64,000 bases of DNA. Source: UBA2705 sp963977105. Lineage in GTDB: Bacteria; Pseudomonadota; Alphaproteobacteria; Micavibrionales; Micavibrionaceae. Under the pieces are notes generated by a model. The model was not told the DNA's origin, searched no databases, and saw only the letters and a program-made list of their open reading frames with translations. Shown in pieces: positions 42,963-51,240 of the stretch; the first letter of the stretch is position 1, and every line of letters starts with the position of its first letter. Location: the NCBI GenBank assembly GCA_963977105.1, contig CAXBNI010000003.1, forward strand, positions 124,001-188,000, read 5' to 3'. The translations under genes and the position numbers were made by a program.

Positions 42963-43702
42963 TATGCTCTGTCCTTATATTCAGGTCCTATGATCATGAT
43001 GTCTTCACGCGAGTTCCCAAAAGGCAGGGATTGTGGTTGATCGACTAGATAAGCGTGGAAGCCCTGTTTTCGAATATGTTGAATAAGTGTTAGAATAAAA
43101 CCGTCATCCATAATAACAGCAGCAACATCTTCAGGCTTTTGAAATTCAGAAATATTCTCATTTTGAGTAGACTGCGATCTTAGTGAATCCCACTCCTTTT
43201 GGAAGCGCTCCCCTCTTTGAGAGTCCATAAATCGTTTCTTTTTGTCTATGTTTGCAAGGTCCCCTAACAAGGTAACCCCTGAAGAGTCCATGATAGACAG
43301 CGCCTTGTCGACAAACGCATAAACAGTATCTTTATTGGGCAGCGCCGGAAGGACACTATATGCTAGCATCTTTGTATATTTCTTTTCGAAATTTATTTCA
43401 AGAAAGCTTCCGCCAAACAATGAGGCTGATAGATCTGGATTGTTCAGCTTAAGCTTTTCTATCACATTGGGATGGTCACAAGCATGAGCTTCAGATACTA
43501 ATTTACTTATAGGGTCTAAATTTAGCCCCAAGCCGCAGCCAATATCTAAGAATATATCTTTATCTGTTGGTTTTAGCTTCTCTATAATATCTTGAGGCAC
43601 ATACTGCTCTGCATGTTCTTGAGCTAAATAGCGACCATTCTGCGTGGTGTTAGACAGATCTTTCGCGCGCGCCATGCGACCATAAACATCGAAATGTGAC
43701 AT
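42962..43702 (-). CDS. SAM-dependent methyltransferase-like protein of glycan locus
   Basis: About 246 residues from ATG 43702 (MSHFDVYGRMARAKDL), which lies after the stop of the preceding gene and behind an AGAAAG site; a start at 43768 would overlap that gene by 49 bases. SAM motif I is DIFLDIGCGLGLNLDPISKL, and AYSVLPALPNKDTVYAFVD is near the motif IV position. It is probably a sugar or carrier methyltransferase. It is located between the GNAT-like protein and the flavoprotein in the pse operon. Confidence 0.78.
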   Translation of the reverse strand: MSHFDVYGRMARAKDLSNTTQNGRYLAQEHAEQYVPQDIIEKLKPTDKDIFLDIGCGLGLNLDPISKLVSEAHACDHPNVIEKLKLNNPDLSASLFGGSFLEINFEKKYTKMLAYSVLPALPNKDTVYAFVDKALSIMDSSGVTLLGDLANIDKKKRFMDSQRGERFQKEWDSLRSQSTQNENISEFQKPEDVAAVIMDDGFILTLIQHIRKQGFHAYLVDQPQSLPFGNSREDIMIIGPEYKDRA

Positions 43703-43719
43703 GTGTATTCTTTCTCTTT

Positions 43720-44691
43720 TTAAGCAATTGGTATAGACCACTCTATAAAGGGTGATAACTCTCGGCAAAACCCTTTTTTGAATTTTCCGATATTGTATTC
43801 TTTTTCTTTGTCTTTGTCGTAGGGCGTAATGATTCCCAAGTTAAATATGTTCTGCCCTCGTGCTTTAGCGCGTGTCATGCCTTCATATACATTGGCATGC
43901 GCGAGAGGTTTATCAAACAAATCTCGATTATAGACCGCGACAGCGTAAGATGTTGTTGTCCCATAATCAGTAAAAAGAGCGGCAGATACTAGCCCATGCG
44001 GCTCCATATACCCCATGATTAACTCTGCACAGCCAGCTTCGATCATCTCAAATTGCTTATGCCAACTTTCATCAGATCTTGTTTGGCGGCCCGCTATGTC
44101 TTGATGAAACGCCTTAAATGCTGAGAACAAGCTCTCGTTGAGGTTTGTCTTATCAATATGTTTGAAATCTATTTCTCGTAGACCTTGGTTGACAAGAGCT
44201 TTGTAACTTTGACGCAATTCAGTATGCAGCGCTTTATGATCTTGTTTCAAATCTTGCGCCGCCCTTAATTGCGTGTGGGGGCTGCCTTTTCTGTTGAAAA
44301 TCTCTTGCCCGATAATAGATAAAGTCTCTCGGCTGCATGTGTCGTCGATTTTAAGGGTTTGAGCTTGCAAGTGTGTGGATAAATCAATCAACGTATCTAA
44401 AATATAAACAATGAGTTTTTTGTGGGGTTCTAGAGTGTGTATTTCTGCCCCGCTACCATTAAAACCTATAAATTCGCCAGATTTATGCGCAAGGACAAGC
44501 GCTTGGGTAACGTCGTTCTTCACAACAAAAAATGAGAGGTCAGAGAAGCTCGCACCTACTTCTTGAAAGCGATAACCACTTTCAAGCTTAAATTGGTCGA
44601 TAGAGGGTGATTCTGGAAATGTACATTTTTGCAAAAGCAGAAGGAATCCTGAAGGGTCTTCCGCATAAGACACCGATGTGAATTTTGCCAT
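43720..44691 (-). CDS. FemAB/GNAT-like acyltransferase, candidate PseH substitute
   Basis: A 323-residue protein whose C-terminal half reads as a GNAT/FemAB domain: AELIMGYMEPHGLVSAALF, YAVAVYNRDLFDKPLAHANV, YEGMTRAKARGQNIFNLG. It sits two bases after pseC, where pseH (acetyl-CoA acetyltransferase of the UDP-4-amino sugar) would be expected, and no ordinary ~160-200-residue PseH is present in the operon. It may therefore do the N-4 acylation, or add an unusual acyl group. The N-terminal half (about residues 1-180) is diverged and unassigned. Confidence 0.65.
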   Translation of the reverse strand: MAKFTSVSYAEDPSGFLLLLQKCTFPESPSIDQFKLESGYRFQEVGASFSDLSFFVVKNDVTQALVLAHKSGEFIGFNGSGAEIHTLEPHKKLIVYILDTLIDLSTHLQAQTLKIDDTCSRETLSIIGQEIFNRKGSPHTQLRAAQDLKQDHKALHTELRQSYKALVNQGLREIDFKHIDKTNLNESLFSAFKAFHQDIAGRQTRSDESWHKQFEMIEAGCAELIMGYMEPHGLVSAALFTDYGTTTSYAVAVYNRDLFDKPLAHANVYEGMTRAKARGQNIFNLGIITPYDKDKEKEYNIGKFKKGFCRELSPFIEWSIPIA

Positions 44692-44693
44692 TT

Positions 44694-45839
44694 TTACTCT
44701 CCAAGCACGTCTTTTAGCGTTTTCACAACATAGGACACATCGTCTTCAGTCATTAAAGGATACAATGGCAAAGACAGTGTCTTTTCGTAATATGTTTGTG
44801 CGCCCGGGAGGTCTCTAGCTCCGTATAGATTCGTATAATAGGGCTGTGTATGGACAGGGATATAGTGAACTTGCGTTCCTACGCCCCTCTCTTTTAAAGC
44901 ATCCATAAGTTTAGCGCGGGCAATAGCGAGTTGTTCAAAATCAACACGGATAGCGTATAAATGCCACCCTGTTTTGCCTGTCTGCACTCTATGGGGAATC
45001 TTTACGTATTCAGAAAGGTCGGCCAGTTTCTCATTGTAAAGAGCGACCAAAGATTCTCTTTTTTCGATAAAAGTGTCAATTTTATTTAACTGAGACGTGC
45101 CCAAAGCACATTGAATATCTGTGACCCTATAATTGTATCCGAGGTCCTGCATCTCGTATGCCCATGGCTCCATATCATCCGTTTTTGACATACCATGATG
45201 ACGGAGAGTTCTCATTGTTTCTGCAAATTTTTCATTGTTGGTCGTAACAGCGCCGCCCTCGCCCATCGCTATTGTCTTGACGGGATGAAATGAAAAAGCT
45301 GACATGTCTTCAAATTCGCAAGCGCCTATAGACGTTTGCTGATATGTACCGCCAATAGCATGACACGCATCCGCAATGATCTTTATATTATGTTGTGAAG
45401 TTATATCTCGAATATCAGCCAAATCGACAGCTTGGCCCGCTAAATGCACAGGAAGGACGGCTTTTACGACCCAGCCTTTTGATTGGGCATAAGACAGGGC
45501 CTCCAATAAAGTGTCCGCTGTCATTAATCCTGTTTCAGGGTCGACATCACAAAAAACGACATCCGTGCCACAGTAGCGCACAGCATTCGCTGTTGCCAGA
45601 AACGTTAATGTGGGCACAACAGCGCATTCGCCCTCTTTCAAGTTTAGTGCCATACAAGCTAAGTGTAGGGCTGTTGTTCCGTTTGAGCATGCTACAGCAT
45701 ATTTAGCGCCCGTTACGTCGCAGAGTTTTTGCTCAAAAGCCTTAACAGCGGGCCCCGTTGTCAAGTAGTCCCCTTTTAAGGCATCAACGACAGCTTGAAT
45801 ATCGTCATCATCGATGGCCTGGCGCCCGTATGGTAACAT
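44694..45839 (-). CDS. pseC: PseC: UDP-4-amino-4,6-dideoxy-N-acetyl-altrosamine transaminase
   Basis: A 381-residue DegT/DnrJ/EryC1-type PLP aminotransferase. MLPYGRQAIDDDDIQAVVDAL opens the protein. PLP-Lys is in AFSFHPVKTIAMGEGGAVTT, and DACHAIGGTYQ carries the Asp contacting the pyridine. C-terminal HYIPVHTQPYY is typical of the PseC/sugar-aminotransferase branch. It directly follows pseB (one-base gap), the order seen in pseudaminic acid loci, and converts the PseB 4-keto product to the 4-amino sugar. Confidence 0.92.
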   Translation of the reverse strand: MLPYGRQAIDDDDIQAVVDALKGDYLTTGPAVKAFEQKLCDVTGAKYAVACSNGTTALHLACMALNLKEGECAVVPTLTFLATANAVRYCGTDVVFCDVDPETGLMTADTLLEALSYAQSKGWVVKAVLPVHLAGQAVDLADIRDITSQHNIKIIADACHAIGGTYQQTSIGACEFEDMSAFSFHPVKTIAMGEGGAVTTNNEKFAETMRTLRHHGMSKTDDMEPWAYEMQDLGYNYRVTDIQCALGTSQLNKIDTFIEKRESLVALYNEKLADLSEYVKIPHRVQTGKTGWHLYAIRVDFEQLAIARAKLMDALKERGVGTQVHYIPVHTQPYYTNLYGARDLPGAQTYYEKTLSLPLYPLMTEDDVSYVVKTLKDVLGE

Positions 45840-45840
45840 G

Positions 45841-46860
45841 CTAAATAGCCTTCATTAATTGTTGGAGTTCCTCTTCACCGAGCCATTCAAGGTTGTTATC
45901 GCTAGAGTATGAAAAATCCTCTTCAACTTTATCATAACTTTGGTAGCGCTCTGCGTCTTTTGCATCCCAAAAGTTAAACGAGGGCTCAATAACGTAGCGA
46001 TCATGCAAATCATATGTGCTACGGCTGTCATCAGAAGGTACCATGACCTCATGAAGTTTTTCACCAGGACGAATCCCGACAACTTTATGCGGAACGCCGG
46101 GTACGATAATATTGGCAAGATCTGTAATTTTCATACTGGGTATTTTAGGAATGAATATTTCACCGCCCTTCATCATTTCCAGTGACGAAAGTACAAAGTT
46201 AACGCCCTGCTCTAATGTGATCCAGAAGCGGGTCATGCGCTCATCGGTAATTGGAATCGTGGTCGCGTTTTCGTCTTTTAGCTTACGGAAAAAGGGAATA
46301 ACTGAACCGCGAGACCCAAAAACATTCCCATAACGAACAACCGAGAACCGCGTATGTCCAGTTCCCACGATGTTATTACCAGACACAAATATTTTATCAG
46401 AGGCCAGCTTGCTAGCACCATAAAGATTAATTGGATTAGCGGCTTTATCCGTTGATAGTGCGACAACATGTTTAACGTTATTATCAATGGCGGCTCTGAC
46501 AATGTTTTCTGCACCCATAACATTTGTTCGTATGCATTCCATTGGGTTGTATTCGGCGGCAGGTACCTGTTTTAAAGCGGCCGCATGAATGATAATGTCC
46601 ACATCGCGCAACGCCAAGTTTAAACGATCTCTATCTCTCACATCTCCAATAAAAAACCGCACGGGGTGAGGAGCATATTTAGACAGCCACTGCTCCATTT
46701 CGTATTGCTTTAACTCATCGCGAGAATAAATAATAACTTTCTTAGGATTAAAATCTCGGATTAACCTTTCTACAAAGGCCCTTCCAAAAGATCCCGTTCC
46801 TCCTGTAATTAAAATAGAACTGTCACTTAGGTCAAGATTGTCTGGAGCAAAAAGTCTCAT
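45841..46860 (-). CDS. pseB: PseB: UDP-N-acetylglucosamine 4,6-dehydratase (inverting)
   Basis: A 339-residue short-chain-dehydrogenase-fold enzyme committing UDP-GlcNAc to pseudaminic acid. Motifs are SILITGGTGSFGRAFVERL (NADP-binding), RDELKQYEMEQ, HAAALKQVPAAEYNP and the active-site NLYGASKLASDKIFV. The C-terminal VGIRPGEKLHEVMVPSDD is diagnostic of PseB/FlaA1. It is the first gene of the 25-kb operon; an inverted repeat lies in its upstream region. Confidence 0.95.
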   Translation of the reverse strand: MRLFAPDNLDLSDSSILITGGTGSFGRAFVERLIRDFNPKKVIIYSRDELKQYEMEQWLSKYAPHPVRFFIGDVRDRDRLNLALRDVDIIIHAAALKQVPAAEYNPMECIRTNVMGAENIVRAAIDNNVKHVVALSTDKAANPINLYGASKLASDKIFVSGNNIVGTGHTRFSVVRYGNVFGSRGSVIPFFRKLKDENATTIPITDERMTRFWITLEQGVNFVLSSLEMMKGGEIFIPKIPSMKITDLANIIVPGVPHKVVGIRPGEKLHEVMVPSDDSRSTYDLHDRYVIEPSFNFWDAKDAERYQSYDKVEEDFSYSSDNNLEWLGEEELQQLMKAI

Positions 46861-46907
46861 ATAATACTCTTATCATTTTTTGTTTAATGTCATGGTCTTA
46901 TTTAATA

Positions 46908-46924
46908 ATGATGTATTGCATCAT
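46908..46924. promoter_or_regulatory. Inverted repeat upstream of pseB
   Basis: ATGATG (46908-46913), a 5-base centre TATTG and CATCAT (46919-46924) form a perfect 6-bp inverted repeat about 50 bases before the pseB start. A second short inverted repeat (TCTAAA...TTTAGA) lies about 10-20 bases farther up. Either could be a regulator site for the whole glycan operon; no matching regulator gene is in the window. Confidence 0.35.
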
Positions 46925-47006
46925 AGGCAAGTCTAAAGTCTAAATATTAAGTTTAGATGTCCACGCCCCTGACACGGGAAACGACCCACTATGATAATGA
47001 CGCACC

Positions 47007-47174
47007 TTATGTCGCGCGCGAACTTACGGCCTCAAGAAGCTCTTTAGACCAGCTGCAGTACATACTCTGAGAAATGCATTCGATGCGGCCGAGTTCAGCG
47101 ATTCTGCGCTCACCACGTAGGCCATAGCGTGCTGAGGTAACACGTAAAGCTACCTCGCATGAGTACAGTCCCAG
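47007..47174 (-). pseudogene. Relic of an IS3-type transposase orfA
   Basis: On the minus strand the frame reads GERRIAELGRIECISQSMYC, followed by SWSKELLEA, then runs to a stop at 47007. This clearly resembles the IS3-group OrfA pattern '..IAELCRREGI.QS.YY.WSKEFLEAG'. The N-terminal part before it is out of frame, no OrfB is present and no terminal repeats were seen, so only a decayed fragment remains. The rest of the 46861-47367 gap, apart from the inverted repeats near pseB, holds nothing recognisable. Confidence 0.65.
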
Positions 47175-47367
47175 ACAGCAGATAAGAGCGTAAATAAAAT
47201 GGCCCTTTTAGCATTTTGAAGTCTTTAAATTTATAAATAATGAGCCTTGAATATTAGACGAAACACTGCTAAATGTTGCAGAAGATCCATAGTATTCAGG
47301 CATAAACCCGATGTTACAGAGGTTAACGCTTACAGTTTTGTATAGGCTAATTTAAAGAGAGACTGCT

Positions 47368-48024
47368 ATGAGCCACCCCACTTTTATTGAACTTGCTTTT
47401 TTAACAGGGCAAAACACCCCTAATTATATTGATAATTGCGATCAATACCCTGAAAGCCTTGTCCGATATTTCATAGAACACTACACAAAAAAGGGACAGC
47501 GTATTTTTGACCCCTTTATAGGCTTTGGCACAACAGCATTTGTCGCAGAAGAAACTGGACGCATTCCTTACGGTATTGAGGCGGATAGAGAGCGTTTTGA
47601 ATGGGGGGCAGGTCAGATAGAGAATTGGCAAAACATCAGACATGCTGATGCCGCCAGTATTGCGTCCCAAAGCTTACCTGCAATGGATTTTTGCATGACC
47701 TCCCCGCCCTATATGGTCAGCGACGGGGACTGGAATCCACTTTATAGCGGTGACCCTGAATATAATGGATATGCGGCCTATCTTAAACGCCTTGAGTATA
47801 TTTTTGGGCAAGTCTCAACGATCATGAAAAAAGACGCACTGGTCATTGTACAAGCCGATAATATTCAGCAAAAAAGCTACACGCCGCTCGTGCGCGACTT
47901 TCATCATCACATCTCAAAAAGCCTCCTACCACAAGCAGAAATTATCGTACGCTGGACAGGAGAAAAGCCTGAATATCACAAGGACTACCACCACACGCAC
48001 TGCCTTGTTTTCAAAAAAGCCTAA
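47368..48024 (+). CDS. Orphan DNA methyltransferase-like protein (TSPPY type)
   Basis: A 218-residue protein with the methyltransferase motif I variant FDPFIGFGTTAFVAEETGR (about residues 50-68) and the catalytic-type TSPPYM (about 111-116), characteristic of N4-cytosine/N6-adenine DNA methyltransferases. Motif order is I then IV with no sizeable target-recognition domain, which is short for the family. No endonuclease or other restriction gene is nearby. It could be an orphan regulatory methylase, a phage-type protein, or act on another substrate. Confidence 0.75.
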   Translation: MSHPTFIELAFLTGQNTPNYIDNCDQYPESLVRYFIEHYTKKGQRIFDPFIGFGTTAFVAEETGRIPYGIEADRERFEWGAGQIENWQNIRHADAASIASQSLPAMDFCMTSPPYMVSDGDWNPLYSGDPEYNGYAAYLKRLEYIFGQVSTIMKKDALVIVQADNIQQKSYTPLVRDFHHHISKSLLPQAEIIVRWTGEKPEYHKDYHHTHCLVFKKA

Positions 48025-48054
48025 CTTCACCCTCTTTTTTTTAATTACAGTCCA

Positions 48055-51000
48055 TTAAACTACAGGGTCTTTAAACCGTCGCCCTTCCCAGAGATAATAA
48101 ACAACGGGTATGACAATCAGGGTAAGAACGGTCGTACTGACCATGCCGCCGACCATCGGCAGTGCAATCCGGCGCATTACATCGGAGCCAAGGCCTTCTG
48201 TGATAAAGATCGGCGCAAGCCCTGCAAGAATAACGCAAACCGTCATCAACTTAGGCCGCACCCGCAACACCGCGCCGTGGATCACATCTTCAAGTAAATC
48301 CTGTCGCGTTTTTGGTGGGTGTTCGCGCACTTGTTGGTCAATATAGAGCAACATCACCACAGCTGTTTCCACCGCGATTCCGGCGAGTGCGATAAAGCCC
48401 ACGCCGACCGCGACCGAGAAGTTATATCCAGCCAGATGCAGCGCCCATGCGCCGCCGATCAACCCGAACGGTAGTGAAAGCATGATAATCAGCACCCTGT
48501 CTAAACGCCCAAAATGAATCATCAACAGCGTGAAAATAATAAAGATCGCAGCGGGCACAGCGACTTTCATACGCGCCGCCGCTTCTAACATCTGCTCAAA
48601 CTGTCCAGACCAGATCAAAGCATACCCAGCGGGCAGATCAACTTTTTCTGCCACAATTTCCTGTGCATCCTTAACATAGGAGCCAATATCTCGCCCTTCA
48701 ATATCAACAAAGACCCAGCCCGTCAGGCGAGCATTCTCAGACTTGATCATTGGCGGACCTTCAACAAACTCAATCTGGGCCAGCTCACCTAAAGGAATAT
48801 GGTGTCCTTGCGGCGTCGGGATCAGAATATCGGTTAAGTCCTCAGGATCTTCGCGGAACGGACGATCATAACGCAGCATAATGTTATAACGCTCACGACC
48901 TTGGATCGATTCCGCCATTTTCATGCCACCAAGCGCGGTTTGGATGATTTTTTGGAATACACCCAGATCAATATTGCGCCGTGCGAGTTCATCTCTATCC
49001 GGTGTGATTTCCAGATATTTACCACCCGTGACCCGATCAGCAAAAGCAGAACGTGTGCCCGGAATATCCTTCACAGCCGCTTCGATATCAAGCGCGACCC
49101 GTCCAATCACATCCAGATCATCCCCAGCAATTTTGATTCCGATAGGTGTGCGGATACCAGTGGAAATCATATCCATGCGGATTTTTATCGGGTAGCCCCA
49201 GCTATTGACTAAGCCGGGAAGTTTAACACGCTCATTGAGGTCTTTGATCAACCCTTCGGCATCAAGCCCCTTACGCCATTCTTCGCGCGGCTTTAGCTTT
49301 ATCCATGTCTCGATCATGGTGATCGGCGCAGGGTCCGTTGCCGTATCTGCGCGCCCTACTTTACCAAAAACGTGATGGACTTCAGGGACGGTCTTAATCA
49401 TGCGGTTGGTTTGTTGCAAAATCTCTTTCGCCTTAGTGATTGAAACACCCGGTAATGTGGTTGGCATATAAAGCAGTTCGCCTTCATATAGAGCGGGCAT
49501 AAATTCAGATCCGGTTTTTGCAATAGGCCATGCCATAGAGCAAAGCAATCCGGCAGCGATGAAAATGGTCAGCCATTTTCTTTTCAAAGCCAGTTTTAGA
49601 GTAGGTTTATAGAGATGAATAAACCAACGGTTAATCGGGTTTTCTTCTTCTTTACGTATCTTGCCGCGTATCAACCAAATCATTAATACAGGCACAACCG
49701 TTATCGAGAGGATAGAGGCAAAAGCCATCGCATAAGTCTTGGTAAAGACCAGTGGCGAAAACAGGCGATAAGATTGCCCTGTTAATGCAAAAACAGGAAG
49801 AAAGGATATCGTGATAATCAATAGCGAGAAAAACAGCCCCGGCCCGACTTCTTTAGTGGCCAGTAAAATCGCGGCATTTTTATCTTCCCGCGTGGCATCC
49901 TTTGGTAGCATAGAGAGCGCTCTATGCGCATTTTCCACCATCACAATTGAGGCATCTACCATCGCGCCAATGGCAATGGCAATACCGCCCAAAGACATAA
50001 TATTCGCCGTAATGCCCTGCGCAGACATCACAATAAACGCCGCCAGAACACCTAGCGGTAAAGTCACAATCGCCACAAAAGCAGAACGCACATGCAAAAG
50101 AAAGATAAAAGAGATCAGCGCAACGACAAGGCCCTCTTCAATCAGCTTTTCAACAAGATATTCAACCGCGCCTTCAATCAGCGGGGCGCGATCATAAACG
50201 GAAACAATTTCGACCCCTTCAGGCAGGCCGTGTTGTAATTCTTCAATTTTTTCCTTTACGCCCTCAATAACGCGCAGGGCGTTTTCACCAGCGCGCATGA
50301 CAACCACGCCTGCGACGACTTCACCTTCACCATTAAGCTCGGTCACGCCGCGCCGCAGCTCCGGCCCTTCAATAACGCGGGCAACATCTTGCAATCTTAC
50401 GGGCGTGCCATCTTCGGCATAAACCACCACTTTACGTAGGTCATCCAACTTAGTGACGTAGCCTTTAGAGCGGATCATCATTTCCATCTCGCTCTTTTCA
50501 ATGACCCGTCCACCTGCTTCCATACTGGCGTTACTGACCGCTTCCATCAACCGTTTCAGCGGCACATTAAAAGCACGCAGACGCTTTGGGTCAACCAACA
50601 CCTGATATTCTTTGACAAAGCCGCCCACGGACGCCACTTCCGATACGCCGGGCACTGTCGCCAGTTCATAACGTAAGAACCAGTCCTGCAGGCTGCGCAG
50701 CTGTGCCAAATCATAGCTACCGCTTTTGTCGATGAGTGCGTATTGATACACCCAGCCCACGCCAGTCGCATCGGGCCCAATCTGCGGTTTAGCGGCATCG
50801 GGCAGATCGCCCTGTATTTTAGACAACGCCTCAATCACACGGCTCCGCGCCCAGTATTGATCGACGTCATCTTCAAAAATAATATAAACGAAAGAGCTAC
50901 CAAACATCGAGAAGCCGCGCACATCCTTGGTTTTAGGCAGACCCAGCATCGTTGTAGAAAGCGGATAAGTCACCAAATCTTCGACAATCTGCGGTGACTG

Positions 51001-51240
51001 TCCGGGGAAATCTGTGCGAATAATAACCTGCGTGTCCGACATATCAGGGATAGCATCGAGCGGCATTTTCTGCACGGCCAACACACCACTCACTAACAGC
51101 GCTATCATCATCATAGCGACAAGCAGCTGATTATGGACTGACCAATCTATAATCTTGGCAACAAAAGATTTTGTAGGGTCGCGGGAAAGATGATTGTCTT
51201 TATTCACCTCTGGCCCTGACGGTTTATTAGTGCCCTCCAT
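48055..51240 (-). CDS. cusA: CusA/CzcA-like heavy-metal RND efflux pump
   Basis: A 1061-residue RND pump of the heavy-metal-efflux class, co-linear with CusA: VDLPAGYALIWSGQFEQM, ALPDMSD-like (AIPDMSDTQVIIRT) and GPDATGVGWVYQYALIDKSG. The second-half motif MDMISTGIRTPIGIKIAG contains a methionine at the position of CusA Met672, arguing for Cu(I)/Ag(I) rather than Co/Zn/Ni. The N-terminus is extended by about 25 residues. It overlaps the adaptor gene by 14 bases and is the last gene of the metal-resistance unit. Confidence 0.9.
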   Translation of the reverse strand: MEGTNKPSGPEVNKDNHLSRDPTKSFVAKIIDWSVHNQLLVAMMMIALLVSGVLAVQKMPLDAIPDMSDTQVIIRTDFPGQSPQIVEDLVTYPLSTTMLGLPKTKDVRGFSMFGSSFVYIIFEDDVDQYWARSRVIEALSKIQGDLPDAAKPQIGPDATGVGWVYQYALIDKSGSYDLAQLRSLQDWFLRYELATVPGVSEVASVGGFVKEYQVLVDPKRLRAFNVPLKRLMEAVSNASMEAGGRVIEKSEMEMMIRSKGYVTKLDDLRKVVVYAEDGTPVRLQDVARVIEGPELRRGVTELNGEGEVVAGVVVMRAGENALRVIEGVKEKIEELQHGLPEGVEIVSVYDRAPLIEGAVEYLVEKLIEEGLVVALISFIFLLHVRSAFVAIVTLPLGVLAAFIVMSAQGITANIMSLGGIAIAIGAMVDASIVMVENAHRALSMLPKDATREDKNAAILLATKEVGPGLFFSLLIITISFLPVFALTGQSYRLFSPLVFTKTYAMAFASILSITVVPVLMIWLIRGKIRKEEENPINRWFIHLYKPTLKLALKRKWLTIFIAAGLLCSMAWPIAKTGSEFMPALYEGELLYMPTTLPGVSITKAKEILQQTNRMIKTVPEVHHVFGKVGRADTATDPAPITMIETWIKLKPREEWRKGLDAEGLIKDLNERVKLPGLVNSWGYPIKIRMDMISTGIRTPIGIKIAGDDLDVIGRVALDIEAAVKDIPGTRSAFADRVTGGKYLEITPDRDELARRNIDLGVFQKIIQTALGGMKMAESIQGRERYNIMLRYDRPFREDPEDLTDILIPTPQGHHIPLGELAQIEFVEGPPMIKSENARLTGWVFVDIEGRDIGSYVKDAQEIVAEKVDLPAGYALIWSGQFEQMLEAAARMKVAVPAAIFIIFTLLMIHFGRLDRVLIIMLSLPFGLIGGAWALHLAGYNFSVAVGVGFIALAGIAVETAVVMLLYIDQQVREHPPKTRQDLLEDVIHGAVLRVRPKLMTVCVILAGLAPIFITEGLGSDVMRRIALPMVGGMVSTTVLTLIVIPVVYYLWEGRRFKDPVV

